From Polyangiaceae bacterium (GTDB lineage: Bacteria > Myxococcota_A > Polyangia > Polyangiales > Polyangiaceae), in the NCBI GenBank assembly GCA_009781005.1, contig WQYX01000004.1:1-64000 (forward strand): 64,000 nucleotides of DNA, given 5' to 3'. Shown here one piece after another: positions 7,967-15,250 of this stretch; the first letter of the stretch is position 1, and every line of letters starts with the position of its first letter. The notes beneath the pieces are model-generated. The model saw only the letters and a list, made by a program, of their open reading frames with translations, was not told the DNA's origin and searched no databases. The translations under genes were made by a program, and so were the position numbers.

Positions 7967-9258
7967 ATGGCCTCCGGCGCTGGCGGCGCATCCTTGCCGA
8001 ACGGTCCTTCCGCGCGCGTGATCCATCGACGAGCGAGCTCCTCACCAATGCGTCGAAGAAGTACGTCGATGCGAGCAACGTCGGGTCGCCGCGGCAAGCG
8101 AGAAGCATCTCGAGCGGCCTCGAGCTCGGGTGCCATCGCGTCGGCTTCGGCTAGGACATCCGCGAGCGCAACCTCGCCGCGCTTGATGGCAAGCAGGCGC
8201 GTGCGCAGCGGCTCGGCGACTGCAAACGTCGGCGTCCCTTCGCAAAGCCACCGCGTGGCCGTCGCAAGAAGCCGAACGAGGTTGTACGCGTTCTTCGGAC
8301 GAAGCTCGCGAGGCAGCTCGAAATCCGCGGACTTGTCGCGCGCGAAACGCACGAGTGCCGCGAACTCGTTCGCGTCGAGCAGTCCTTGATCGTGCATCGA
8401 GCGATAGAGCTGCTTGATGTACTGCTTGGCCAGATGGATGCGATCTGCTTCTGAGGGAGCCGCGCGCGTCGACACCTCCGCGAGTCTCTTTGCGAGAGCA
8501 TCGAGCGTGCGCTCCGGATCTTCGCGCAGCCAGTCGAGTACGACCGTGCGATGCTCCGCGAGCCGCAAGCCTTGTTCGAGCCGACGAAGTTGTCCGAGCG
8601 CGTAGCGTCCGAAGGTGCCGTAGATCTCAATCGAGACAAACGCATCGCGCGCCTCGAGCATCCACTCGCCGATGGGATCGCGCGCAGTTGCTTCCGGGAG
8701 GAACAACATCTCAAGCGTGTTCGGATCTGTGCGTAGTGCCTGCTTCGCGGCCTTCGTCGTCGACCAATACGTGGCGCTCCCGTCCGCGCTCACGAGATCT
8801 TCGGGCGCCGCAACGAGGCCCAGCGTCCACGGCAGCGGGAGCGCGAAGACGCCGCGTCGATCTTCGTCCGACGTCGCGTCGGCGAGACCCCACGCGCGCG
8901 ATCCCACGACGGTCTCGAGCACGACGCATGATTTGAGTGCGTCCCAGGCTTCGGCGCGTCGATGCGCATAGAGTGCTTGTCCAACGCGACGCGGGGTGAG
9001 CTCGTCGCGCGCGAACTGCAGGATACCAACTCCAACGACGGTCACGTCGATGGCATCGCCGTCCACTTTCGTCACGCGTCCCACAGTGCCTTGGGGAACG
9101 CGCCGCTCCCCGACAACACGATCGACACGCGTGACCACTTCTGTGCCGTGAGGAAGCGGTACGGAGCGCGAGTCGAGTCGCTCGAGATTGCGGAGCCGAA
9201 GGTCCATCTCGAAGTAGGCTACTTCATCGTTCGGCCGGGTTCCCTCCCTGTACACCAC
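7954..9258 (-). CDS. RlaP-like nucleotidyltransferase (first of two) with an N-terminal beta-barrel-like extension
   Basis: 434 aa from the longest start; Met at 9207 (MDLRLRNLERLDSRSV) is an alternative. Residues about 30-90 resemble a small SH3/KOW-like beta domain (HGTEVVTRVDRVVGERRVP, GTVGRVTKVDGDAIDV). The nucleotidyltransferase motif follows: VVGSRAWGLADATSDEDRRG with D-E-D. After it come LEMLFLPEA, YIKQLYRSMHDQGLL and KNAYNLVRLLATA, as in PF10127 proteins. It overlaps the downstream paralogue, so the two are probably co-translated and may act as a pair. The substrate is unknown; tRNA or other RNA 3' ends are one possibility. Confidence 0.75.
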   Translation of the reverse strand: MVYREGTRPNDEVAYFEMDLRLRNLERLDSRSVPLPHGTEVVTRVDRVVGERRVPQGTVGRVTKVDGDAIDVTVVGVGILQFARDELTPRRVGQALYAHRRAEAWDALKSCVVLETVVGSRAWGLADATSDEDRRGVFALPLPWTLGLVAAPEDLVSADGSATYWSTTKAAKQALRTDPNTLEMLFLPEATARDPIGEWMLEARDAFVSIEIYGTFGRYALGQLRRLEQGLRLAEHRTVVLDWLREDPERTLDALAKRLAEVSTRAAPSEADRIHLAKQYIKQLYRSMHDQGLLDANEFAALVRFARDKSADFELPRELRPKNAYNLVRLLATATRWLCEGTPTFAVAEPLRTRLLAIKRGEVALADVLAEADAMAPELEAARDASRLPRRPDVARIDVLLRRIGEELARRWITRAEGPFGKDAPPAPEAIWNE

Positions 9259-9279
9259 CGCAGTCGCGTCGAGAGCGGT

Positions 9280-9777
9280 CTATTGGGCCCGCCGCGGACG
9301 CCGCGGCGCGGGCCTGGTGGCAAGCTGCTTCTTCAATGCCGCGACCTCCTCTTCGAGCTCGCGGTGGACCGTGTCTGCGTGCCTTGACAGCTCAACGTCG
9401 AGTTCCGCGAAGCCTTTGGCGGTCTCGGCGCGATGCGCATCCACCTTGGCTTCGAGCGTGCCGAGCTTCGTCTCAAGCGCCGAAAGACCGTCCTTCGTTG
9501 CCATCTCATTGCGGAGCGCAGCGAGATCATTCTTCGTCTCGTCGCGGGCCGCAGCGAGATCATTCTTCGTTGCCATCTCACTGCGGAGCGCGGCGAGATC
9601 ATTCTTCGTCTCGTCGCGGAGCGCAGCGAGATCATTCTTCGTTGCCATCTCACTGCGGAGCGCGGCGAGATCATTCTTCGTCTCGTCGCGGAGCGCAGCG
9701 AGATCATTCTTCGTTGCCATCTCATCGCGGAGCTGCCGGAGCATCTCCATCACGTCACGAAGCGTCGGATCAGACAT
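9280..9777 (-). CDS. Coiled-coil protein with 24-residue tandem repeats
   Basis: 165 aa, almost entirely alpha-helical in appearance. Residues 19-90 are three near-perfect 24-residue repeats (each EMATKNDLAALR followed by DETKNDLAALRS), and a fourth partial unit follows at 91-102. The rest is heptad-rich (LETKLGTLEAKVDAHRAET, LEEEVAALKKQL), ending in a Pro/Arg-rich tail. No signal peptide is seen. Such proteins are usually oligomeric scaffolds or phage-tail-like coiled coils, but nothing shows a specific role. The gene lies 21 bases upstream of the nucleotidyltransferase pair on the same strand. Confidence 0.7.
   Translation of the reverse strand: MSDPTLRDVMEMLRQLRDEMATKNDLAALRDETKNDLAALRSEMATKNDLAALRDETKNDLAALRSEMATKNDLAAARDETKNDLAALRNEMATKDGLSALETKLGTLEAKVDAHRAETAKGFAELDVELSRHADTVHRELEEEVAALKKQLATRPAPRRPRRAQ
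9508..9723 (-). repeat. 72-bp tandem repeat, three units, inside the coiled-coil gene
   Basis: Three consecutive 72-bp units encode the 24-residue repeats; each unit contains two related 36-base halves. The near identity at DNA level suggests recent unit gain, so copy number is likely to vary between strains. It is not a CRISPR array because there are no unique spacers. Confidence 0.85.
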
Positions 9778-9868
9778 CGTGTTCTAACAGTAATGGAGCG
9801 CGCCGCATTCGGGCAAGGATCGCCGGGAACGCACACGGCAGGGAGCAGAGCGGGATCGCGGCGAGTCG

Positions 9869-10636
9869 TCACCCGCCGTCGGCCGGCGGCAGCTCCTCGC
9901 CATCGAAAGAAATGAACTCCGGCTCTGCATCCTCCTCGTGTTCGATGCCGAGCGTGGTCTCGAGACGGAGGATTCTCTCGCGGAGTTTTTCGTTCTGCGC
10001 GACGAGTGCGCGCACCATGTCGAGCACGGGATCGGGCAAGTTCGCGTGGTCGAGTGCAGCGTCGAAGCGATGCTTGGCCGGCACGATGACGCGCGCAGGA
10101 ACGCCCACGACCGTGGCGCCCGAGGGAACGGGCCTGACGACGACGCTCCCTGATCCAATGCGCGCTCCCTCGCCGACGTCGATCGCACCAAGGATGCACG
10201 CGTTCGATCCAACGACGACGCGCGACGCAAGCTGCGGGTGGCGCACGACGCGGTTCAGCGACACGCCGCCGAGCACGACCCCCTTGTAGAGCAGGCAATC
10301 GTCGCCCACCGTGGCGGTCTCGCCAATGACGATGCCCATGCCGTGATCGATGAAGACGCGACGACCCAGTTTCGCTCCCGGATGGATCTCGATGCCGGTC
10401 AGAAAACGATTCGTATGACTGATTGCACGCGCCGAGAGCGACGCGCCACTGGTCCATAAATCGTGTGCGATGCGGTGCATCCAGATCGCATGCACGCCCG
10501 GGTAGAGCAGTGTGACCTCGACGGCGGAGCGCGCGGCCGGATCGTTCTTACGTACGGCATCGACGTCCTCGCGAACGCGCGCGATCACCGTTGAAGCACT
10601 CTTGAGCCAGCGAAATGCAGCCTTGAGGAGAACCAT
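9869..10636 (-). CDS. cysE: Serine O-acetyltransferase (CysE/EpsC type)
   Basis: 255 aa from Met at 10636, chosen because longer versions run into the divergent NUDIX start. The enzyme transfers acetyl from acetyl-CoA to L-serine, the first step of cysteine synthesis. Visible are the helical N-terminal part (VREDVDAVRKNDPAARS, YPGVHAIWMHRIAHDLW) and left-handed beta-helix hexapeptides (IHPGAKLGRRVFIDHGMG, VIGETATVGDDCLLYKGV, LGGVSLNR, RHPQLASRVVVGSNACILG). A charged C-terminal tail of about 70 residues follows. A 13-base match to the end of the family A hairpin lies just upstream of the start. Confidence 0.88.
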   Translation of the reverse strand: MVLLKAAFRWLKSASTVIARVREDVDAVRKNDPAARSAVEVTLLYPGVHAIWMHRIAHDLWTSGASLSARAISHTNRFLTGIEIHPGAKLGRRVFIDHGMGIVIGETATVGDDCLLYKGVVLGGVSLNRVVRHPQLASRVVVGSNACILGAIDVGEGARIGSGSVVVRPVPSGATVVGVPARVIVPAKHRFDAALDHANLPDPVLDMVRALVAQNEKLRERILRLETTLGIEHEEDAEPEFISFDGEELPPADGG

Positions 10637-10640
10637 GGAC

Positions 10641-10654
10641 TCTTGAAAGCGGTC
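10641..10654. repeat. Possible solo end of a family A hairpin element
   Basis: The bases CTTGAAAGCGGTC here are identical to the right terminus of the family A elements. No partner end or core is present within 200 bases, so this may be a remnant or a chance match. It lies in the short divergent interval between cysE and the NUDIX gene, where the cysE promoter should be. Confidence 0.35.
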
Positions 10655-10700
10655 AAAACATGACCGCGCCCGCATCACATTAGCGTAAGTCTCTGAGTCC

Positions 10701-11504
10701 ATGACGTCCGTATTGCTTCCCCAGCGGGTCAAGAAACTCGAGATTTCGCGCCGCGACTCCGTGGCCGACTACGGCATGTTTCGTGTTGAGCGCCTCGCGT
10801 ATCCAATGCTGCCGCGTGACGTGTTCATCTTCGCGTGCTCCGACTGGTGCAACGTCGTCGCAGAGACGTCCGCAGGCGAACTCGTCTTCGTCTGGCAGTA
10901 TCGTTTCGGAACCGATGCGTTGTCGCTCGAAGTTCCCGGCGGCGTCATCGATCCCAGCGAAACGCCCGAGGAGGCCGCGCGGCGCGAGCTCCGCGAAGAG
11001 ACGGGCTACGAGGCAGAATCCTTCGAGCTCTTGTCCGTCGTCGAGCCGAACCCGCCGCTGCAAGGCAACCGGTGCTTCACCTACCTCGCGCGCGGCGCGA
11101 AGCTCACGGGCACGACGGCTTTCGACGAGCTCGAAGATCTCGAGGTCTTGCTCGTTCCGAAAGGCAGCGTCGAGGCGCTCATCACGGGCGGCGACGTCAC
11201 CCACGCGCTCGCGGTCGTTGCGATCGAATCCTATCTACGTATGCAGCGTGACGTCGCACCGAGTTGGAATGCGATCGAGCAAGAGCTCGAAGCTATCGAA
11301 AAGCTCCAGAAGGATAAAGTGTTTGAGCTCGCGCGCCGGCTCAAACCTGGACTCACGATGGAGGATATCCAGAATCCTCACGACTTTCCCGAGCTCGGCG
11401 ATCCCGATTGGCATTATGCCGACGGTATCCTCACGGGTATCCAATCTGTGATGAGCGCGTTGCGCGCCATGCGAAATCGTTATGGCGGCGCCCACTTGCG
11501 TTGA
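10701..11504 (+). CDS. NUDIX hydrolase with a C-terminal extension
   Basis: 267 aa. The Nudix box is complete at about residues 93-115 (GGVIDPSETPEEAARRELRE then ETGY), matching Gx5Ex7REUxEExGU. The surrounding region (VFVWQYRFGTDALSLEVPGG) resembles ADP-ribose or nucleotide-sugar pyrophosphatases. From about residue 185 to the end an extra alpha-helical segment is present (QELEAIEKLQKDKVFELARR, YADGILTGIQSVMSALRAM), not usual for the core family. The substrate cannot be assigned. The stop codon lies inside a long hairpin at 11499-11564. Confidence 0.82.
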   Translation: MTSVLLPQRVKKLEISRRDSVADYGMFRVERLAYPMLPRDVFIFACSDWCNVVAETSAGELVFVWQYRFGTDALSLEVPGGVIDPSETPEEAARRELREETGYEAESFELLSVVEPNPPLQGNRCFTYLARGAKLTGTTAFDELEDLEVLLVPKGSVEALITGGDVTHALAVVAIESYLRMQRDVAPSWNAIEQELEAIEKLQKDKVFELARRLKPGLTMEDIQNPHDFPELGDPDWHYADGILTGIQSVMSALRAMRNRYGGAHLR

Positions 11505-11564
11505 GCCCGAAATCCGTGGCTCACGCTCCGCTTCTTTCGAGAGCCACGGCTTTCGGGCTCAACG
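11499..11564. terminator. Long hairpin overlapping the NUDIX stop codon
   Basis: Two 24-base arms (starting CGTTGAGCCCGAAATCC and ending GGCTTTCGGGCTCAACG) pair with a single mismatch around an 18-base loop. The stop TGA 11502-11504 lies in the left arm. There is no T-run, so it is a terminator-like or repeat hairpin rather than a proven terminator. Its loop contains CGCTCCGC, a motif also seen in the hairpin repeat cores. Confidence 0.55.
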
Positions 11565-11602
11565 AAGCGCAATGTGTGCGCATGGCCATTGGACTTTTCA
11601 GA

Positions 11603-11627
11603 TTCAGCGCAACTGAGTTGCGCTGAA
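11603..11627. promoter_or_regulatory. Perfect 12-bp inverted repeat just before the smr start
   Basis: TTCAGCGCAACT and its exact complement flank one central base. The element ends 11 bases before the ATG at 11639, so it would occlude the ribosome site if folded in mRNA, or it could be an operator. Which applies cannot be decided from the sequence. Confidence 0.45.
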
Positions 11628-11638
11628 ATCGGGGAATC

Positions 11639-12424
11639 ATGAAAAAGAAACGCGACAAGAAAGATAAAGATACAGAATCCCATCGACCGAAGTTCGATGG
11701 ATTCAAGCCGCTCGCCGAATCGAAGGAACTCCAAGACCAATTCCAGACGAAGAAGAAAGAAGACGCGAAGAAGGCCGAAGGAGCGTCGAAGCATGAAGGC
11801 AAGCCCGCTCCCGCGCATCGTTCGAAGGCTCCCGTGCACGCGAGCACGCCGTCCTCGAGTGCCGATGACGAGCTCACCTTCCATCGCATGATGTCCGGGG
11901 TAACGCCGCTCGATCGCGAGGGCGCTTCGCGCATGCCGGTGACGAGCGAGGTGCACGCGCCGGATCCTCGCAGAGCGAAGGAGGCCGCGAGCGAGCGCAT
12001 GCGCCGAGAAACGGCTGAAGCGCTCGAGCACCTCCATGATCTCGTTGACGACGCCGCGAAGTTCGAAATCACCGACGATGGCACGCGCGTCGAAGGGCGT
12101 CGAACGGACGTATCGCCGAGCCTCTTGCGGAGCCTGCGACGCGGACTCGTTCCCATCGACGCACAGCTCGATCTCCACGGTCTCACCGCCGCCGAGGCAC
12201 GTGAACGCCTTGCGGACTTTCTTCGTGAGATGCGTACGCGCGGCGAGCGATGCGTGCTCGTCATCCACGGCAAGGGCGAACGTGCGCCGGGTGCCGGCGT
12301 TCTTCGCGGAGAGATGACCGCATGGCTTTCGCAGGGGCGCGCACGCAAACACGTCGCCGCATTCACAACCGCCGCCGCTGCGGACGGCGGTGAAGGGGCA
12401 ATCTACGTGGCCCTCCGCCGATAA
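11639..12424 (+). CDS. Smr-domain protein
   Basis: 261 aa. The first 75 residues are Lys/Glu-rich and probably disordered (MKKKRDKKDKDTE). The Smr domain occupies about residues 175-261: LDLHGLTAAEARERLADFL, VLVIHGKGERAPGAGVL, GGEGAIYVALRR. The LDLHG and HGKG motifs are those of Smr endonucleases, which act on branched DNA or, in SmrB, on mRNA at collided ribosomes. The stop TAA shares its last base with the beginning of a family A hairpin element. Confidence 0.85.
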   Translation: MKKKRDKKDKDTESHRPKFDGFKPLAESKELQDQFQTKKKEDAKKAEGASKHEGKPAPAHRSKAPVHASTPSSSADDELTFHRMMSGVTPLDREGASRMPVTSEVHAPDPRRAKEAASERMRRETAEALEHLHDLVDDAAKFEITDDGTRVEGRRTDVSPSLLRSLRRGLVPIDAQLDLHGLTAAEARERLADFLREMRTRGERCVLVIHGKGERAPGAGVLRGEMTAWLSQGRARKHVAAFTTAAAADGGEGAIYVALRR

Positions 12425-12592
12425 CCGCTTTCGATTTGCCGCGATCTCATCGTTGGGGCCTGCGCTGCGGTCCTCTGACGGAGCCGTGCGACGGCGTGTG
12501 CGTGTGCTACCAGCACACGCACCAAAGCCACACAAGGCTGTTCCGGTCCGCTGCTCGGCCCCGCCTCGACCTCGCGGCAACTTGAAAGCGGT
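12424..12592 (+). repeat. Family A hairpin element, copy A1
   Basis: It starts ACCGCTTTCGATTTGCC, ends GGCAACTTGAAAGCGGT, and the two ends pair. The inner stem is TTGGGGCC with TCGGCCCC. The apical module carries its own hairpin (GTGTGCTACCAGCACAC), shared with copy A9. Its first base is the last base of the smr stop codon. It lies between two co-directional genes. Confidence 0.85.
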
Positions 12593-12600
12593 CTGCCTCC

Positions 12601-13434
12601 ATGTATCTTCTCCTCTTGTTGCGCGCGCCCCTCGATACCAACGTTGCCGTCGAGTCGCCCGAGCACATCGTGTTCGACTACCGCGTTGCGGGACCCGCGC
12701 GGCGCTCGTTCGCGCACGTGATCGATTTGTTCTTGTGCTACGGCGCCGTCACGCTCCTCGTGCTCGTCATCGCCTTCGCATTCATGGGCGGCCGCACGCC
12801 GAGCATGTCCATGTTCGCTGCGAAGGTCGGCTTCAGTCTCGTGCTCCTCGCCCTCTTCGCTGCGCAATGGATTTACTTTGCCGCGTGGGAGGCCGTGCTC
12901 GGCCGAACGCCCGGGAAGATGTTGCTCAGTCTGCGCGTCGTGACGACCGAGGGACGACCGATCGGGATCAAGGCTGCGGCGCTCCGCAACCTCTTACGCG
13001 CTGCCGATTTGCTCCCAACTGCATACGTCGTTGGTGTCGTCTGCATGGCGGCGACAACGCGCTTTCAGCGCCTTGGAGATCTCGTTGCCGCAACGATGGT
13101 CGTCGTGCCCGCACGCGCAACGAAGGCAACGGCGCTTGCCCTCGTGCCGCCGGCAGCGCCCGACGAACTTGCGTCGTTGCCCGACGAAATCTCGCTCGAC
13201 GAAGACGAGCGATCGAGTATCGAGCTTTTCTTACGACGCCGGCACGCTCTCGGCCGCACGCGCGAGCAGGAACTTGCAGCCATGATCGCTCGTCCCATTG
13301 GGGAGCGCGTCGGATTTTGGCACCCCGATCCGGCGCGCCTGCTCGCACTCGTTTATGATCGCGCCGTCAACGCCGGCCGCACCGAGGCACCCTCATCGCG
13401 ACGCTGGCCTGCCGTCGTACCGGAGGCGCGATGA
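12601..13434 (+). CDS. RDD-family membrane protein
   Basis: 277 aa from ATG 12601; TTG 12616 or 12619 would give a start closer to the usual family N-terminus (ESPEHIVFDYRVAGPARR). About three hydrophobic segments lie in residues 35-180, with the RDD signature (RRSFAHVIDLF) and the typical RTPGKMLLSLRVVTTEG loop. The C-terminal 100 residues are soluble and charged. It overlaps the next gene by ATGA and begins a four-gene envelope operon (RDD, SpoIIM-like, membrane protein, DUF4129/4350) that in related bacteria accompanies MoxR and DUF58 proteins. Confidence 0.82.
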   Translation: MYLLLLLRAPLDTNVAVESPEHIVFDYRVAGPARRSFAHVIDLFLCYGAVTLLVLVIAFAFMGGRTPSMSMFAAKVGFSLVLLALFAAQWIYFAAWEAVLGRTPGKMLLSLRVVTTEGRPIGIKAAALRNLLRAADLLPTAYVVGVVCMAATTRFQRLGDLVAATMVVVPARATKATALALVPPAAPDELASLPDEISLDEDERSSIELFLRRRHALGRTREQELAAMIARPIGERVGFWHPDPARLLALVYDRAVNAGRTEAPSSRRWPAVVPEAR

Positions 13435-14459
13435 GTGTCGCGTCCGCGTTGACGGAGAGAGCGTTCGCTGATCGGCGCATGAGCGACTGGGAGGAGCTCG
13501 ACGCGATCTTGCGCAAAGCTTCCACCACGCGCTTGCGCAAACTTTCGAAACACGAGATTTTGCGCCTTCCGCCGCTCTATCGAAACGTCTGCGCCGATCT
13601 CGCTGCCTCGCAAGCCGCGCGCTACAGCGCGCCGCTCGTCGACTATCTCCGAGGTCTCGCGGCGGCGGCGCACACGCTGCTTTATGCGCGAGGCGGCTCG
13701 TTCGGTCGATTGCGCGACGGCACGCTCCGCTACGGTTGGTTCGTTGCATTTCCTCGCACGGTCCGCGCGCGATGGCGCGCGATGGCGCTCGCGGCCGGTC
13801 TCTTCTTCGTTCCGCTCGCGATCGGTGCAGTCCTCACGCTTCGTGATCCAAGCTTCGCATTTCGCATCGTTCCGGAGGCCATGCTTCGTCCGCTCACGGA
13901 GTCGTATGCGCGTGGGTTCGCAGACGGCCGTGACGCGGGCGAGTCCGCAATGATGGCGAGCTTCTACATCAACAACAACATCGGCATTGCGCTTCGCTGC
14001 TTCGCGCTCGGGATCTTCGGCGGTCTAGGCTCGGTGTTCTACCTCGTGCAAAACGGCATCTCGATCGGCGCCATCGTCGGTTACGTCACCTCGCAGGGGG
14101 CGGGCATGAACATCGTGACGTTCGTCGTTGGCCACGGTTCGCTCGAACTCGGCGCCATCGTTCTCGCCGGAGGCTCCGGGCTCTCGCTCGGCTGGTCGAT
14201 CATCTCTCCGGGCGATCGCACGCGCCTCGCTTCTCTGCAGTCGGCTGCCCGCGAAATCATCGTGATCGTGTTCGGTGCAGCCGTCATGCTGCTCATGGCT
14301 GCCGGTCTCGAGGGGTTCTGGTCCGCCTCGAGCGTGCCGCGCACGATCAAGCTTGCGGTGGGCGCGGCGCTCTTCCTTCTCCTCAGTCTCTACGTGGTCC
14401 TCGCGGGACGCGGCAAAGGCAGCCAACGCAGCAAGAGCAACCAAAAGGTTGCATCATGA
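13431..14459 (+). CDS. SpoIIM-like (DUF95) membrane protein
   Basis: 342 aa. The N-terminal soluble part (DWEELDAILRKASTTRLRKL, LPPLYRNVCADLAASQA) and the membrane part match the stage II sporulation M family: FYINNNIGIALRCFALGIFG, LVQNGISIGAIVGYV, FVVGHGSLELGAIVLAG, GWSIISPGDRTRLASLQSA. About six membrane segments are seen. Outside spore formers this family occurs in MoxR/DUF58 clusters and its biochemical role is unknown. It overlaps both neighbours by ATGA. Confidence 0.88.
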   Translation: MSVASALTERAFADRRMSDWEELDAILRKASTTRLRKLSKHEILRLPPLYRNVCADLAASQAARYSAPLVDYLRGLAAAAHTLLYARGGSFGRLRDGTLRYGWFVAFPRTVRARWRAMALAAGLFFVPLAIGAVLTLRDPSFAFRIVPEAMLRPLTESYARGFADGRDAGESAMMASFYINNNIGIALRCFALGIFGGLGSVFYLVQNGISIGAIVGYVTSQGAGMNIVTFVVGHGSLELGAIVLAGGSGLSLGWSIISPGDRTRLASLQSAAREIIVIVFGAAVMLLMAAGLEGFWSASSVPRTIKLAVGAALFLLLSLYVVLAGRGKGSQRSKSNQKVAS

Positions 14460-15250
14460 GCGGGCTCGATATCCTTCGCTCGCGTGTTACTTTTCGCGAC
14501 CGGCCGCTCGTCGACGTGTTGGATCTCGCGCTGCGATTCGTCGTCGTTCAGGGGAGCGCGTACACGAAAGTCGCGCTCGTCGTGCTCGTGCCCGCTCTCG
14601 CCGTGACGCTCGTGGTGGCTCGCCATGACGGTTGGCCGTGGGCGTGGGTGTCGGCTCTCGTTCTCGGACTGTTTGCCGAGGTGCCATTTACGATCCTTGC
14701 CTCGCGTCTCGTCTTTCAGGACGAAGTCCGGGTGAAGGACGTCGTTGTCGCTTCTTTTCGGGCGCTTCCGCGCGTTCTGGCAATGCGTTTTCTTTGGGCG
14801 CTCACGATCGTTGCCAGTGCGTTCATGTTGCTCATGCCCGCGCTATGGGTCGGAGCAAGTTTGGTCTTCGCGTCGGAGGTGCTTCTGCTCGAACATGCCG
14901 GCGTGGTGTCGTCGCTCTTGCGCTCGCTTCGGATCAGCACCTCGTCGCTCGGTGCAACCATCGCAGGCGCACTCTTGCTTGCGGTCTTCACGGCTCTTGC
15001 CGTGCCGCTTGCCGACATCAGCGGGCGCACGATCATCGATGATCTCTTGCAGTTCCGTCCGCCGGCATCTGCCTTCGACGAAGGAGGCAGCGTGCTCGCC
15101 ATGCTTGGCTGGTTCGGCGCCCTCCCGTACCTCACGACCGCGCGCTTTTTTCTCTATCTCAACGTGCGCACGCGCGACGAAGGTTGGGACATCCAAACTC
15201 GCTTCGCGACCATTGCGGCACGCGCCGATCACGAAGGGATGCGTTCGTGA
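14456..15250 (+). CDS. Integral membrane protein of the MoxR-type cluster
   Basis: 264 aa with about six hydrophobic segments (near 38-57, 62-82, 105-130, 135-150, 165-190 and 215-235). No family motif was recognised. The start overlaps the SpoIIM-like gene by ATGA and the stop overlaps the next gene by GTGA, so it is an obligate operon member. It probably contributes to the same envelope function as the RDD and SpoIIM-like proteins. Confidence 0.72.
   Translation: MSGLDILRSRVTFRDRPLVDVLDLALRFVVVQGSAYTKVALVVLVPALAVTLVVARHDGWPWAWVSALVLGLFAEVPFTILASRLVFQDEVRVKDVVVASFRALPRVLAMRFLWALTIVASAFMLLMPALWVGASLVFASEVLLLEHAGVVSSLLRSLRISTSSLGATIAGALLLAVFTALAVPLADISGRTIIDDLLQFRPPASAFDEGGSVLAMLGWFGALPYLTTARFFLYLNVRTRDEGWDIQTRFATIAARADHEGMRS

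Noticed and set aside
9484-9723. Possible CRISPR array
   Set aside because: The 72-bp units are contiguous, coding and without unique spacers.
11480-12580. Long minus-strand ORF opposite the smr gene
   Set aside because: It mirrors the Smr-domain gene, is Arg/Ala-rich without a recognisable fold, and runs into repeat A1; a typical high-GC shadow frame.
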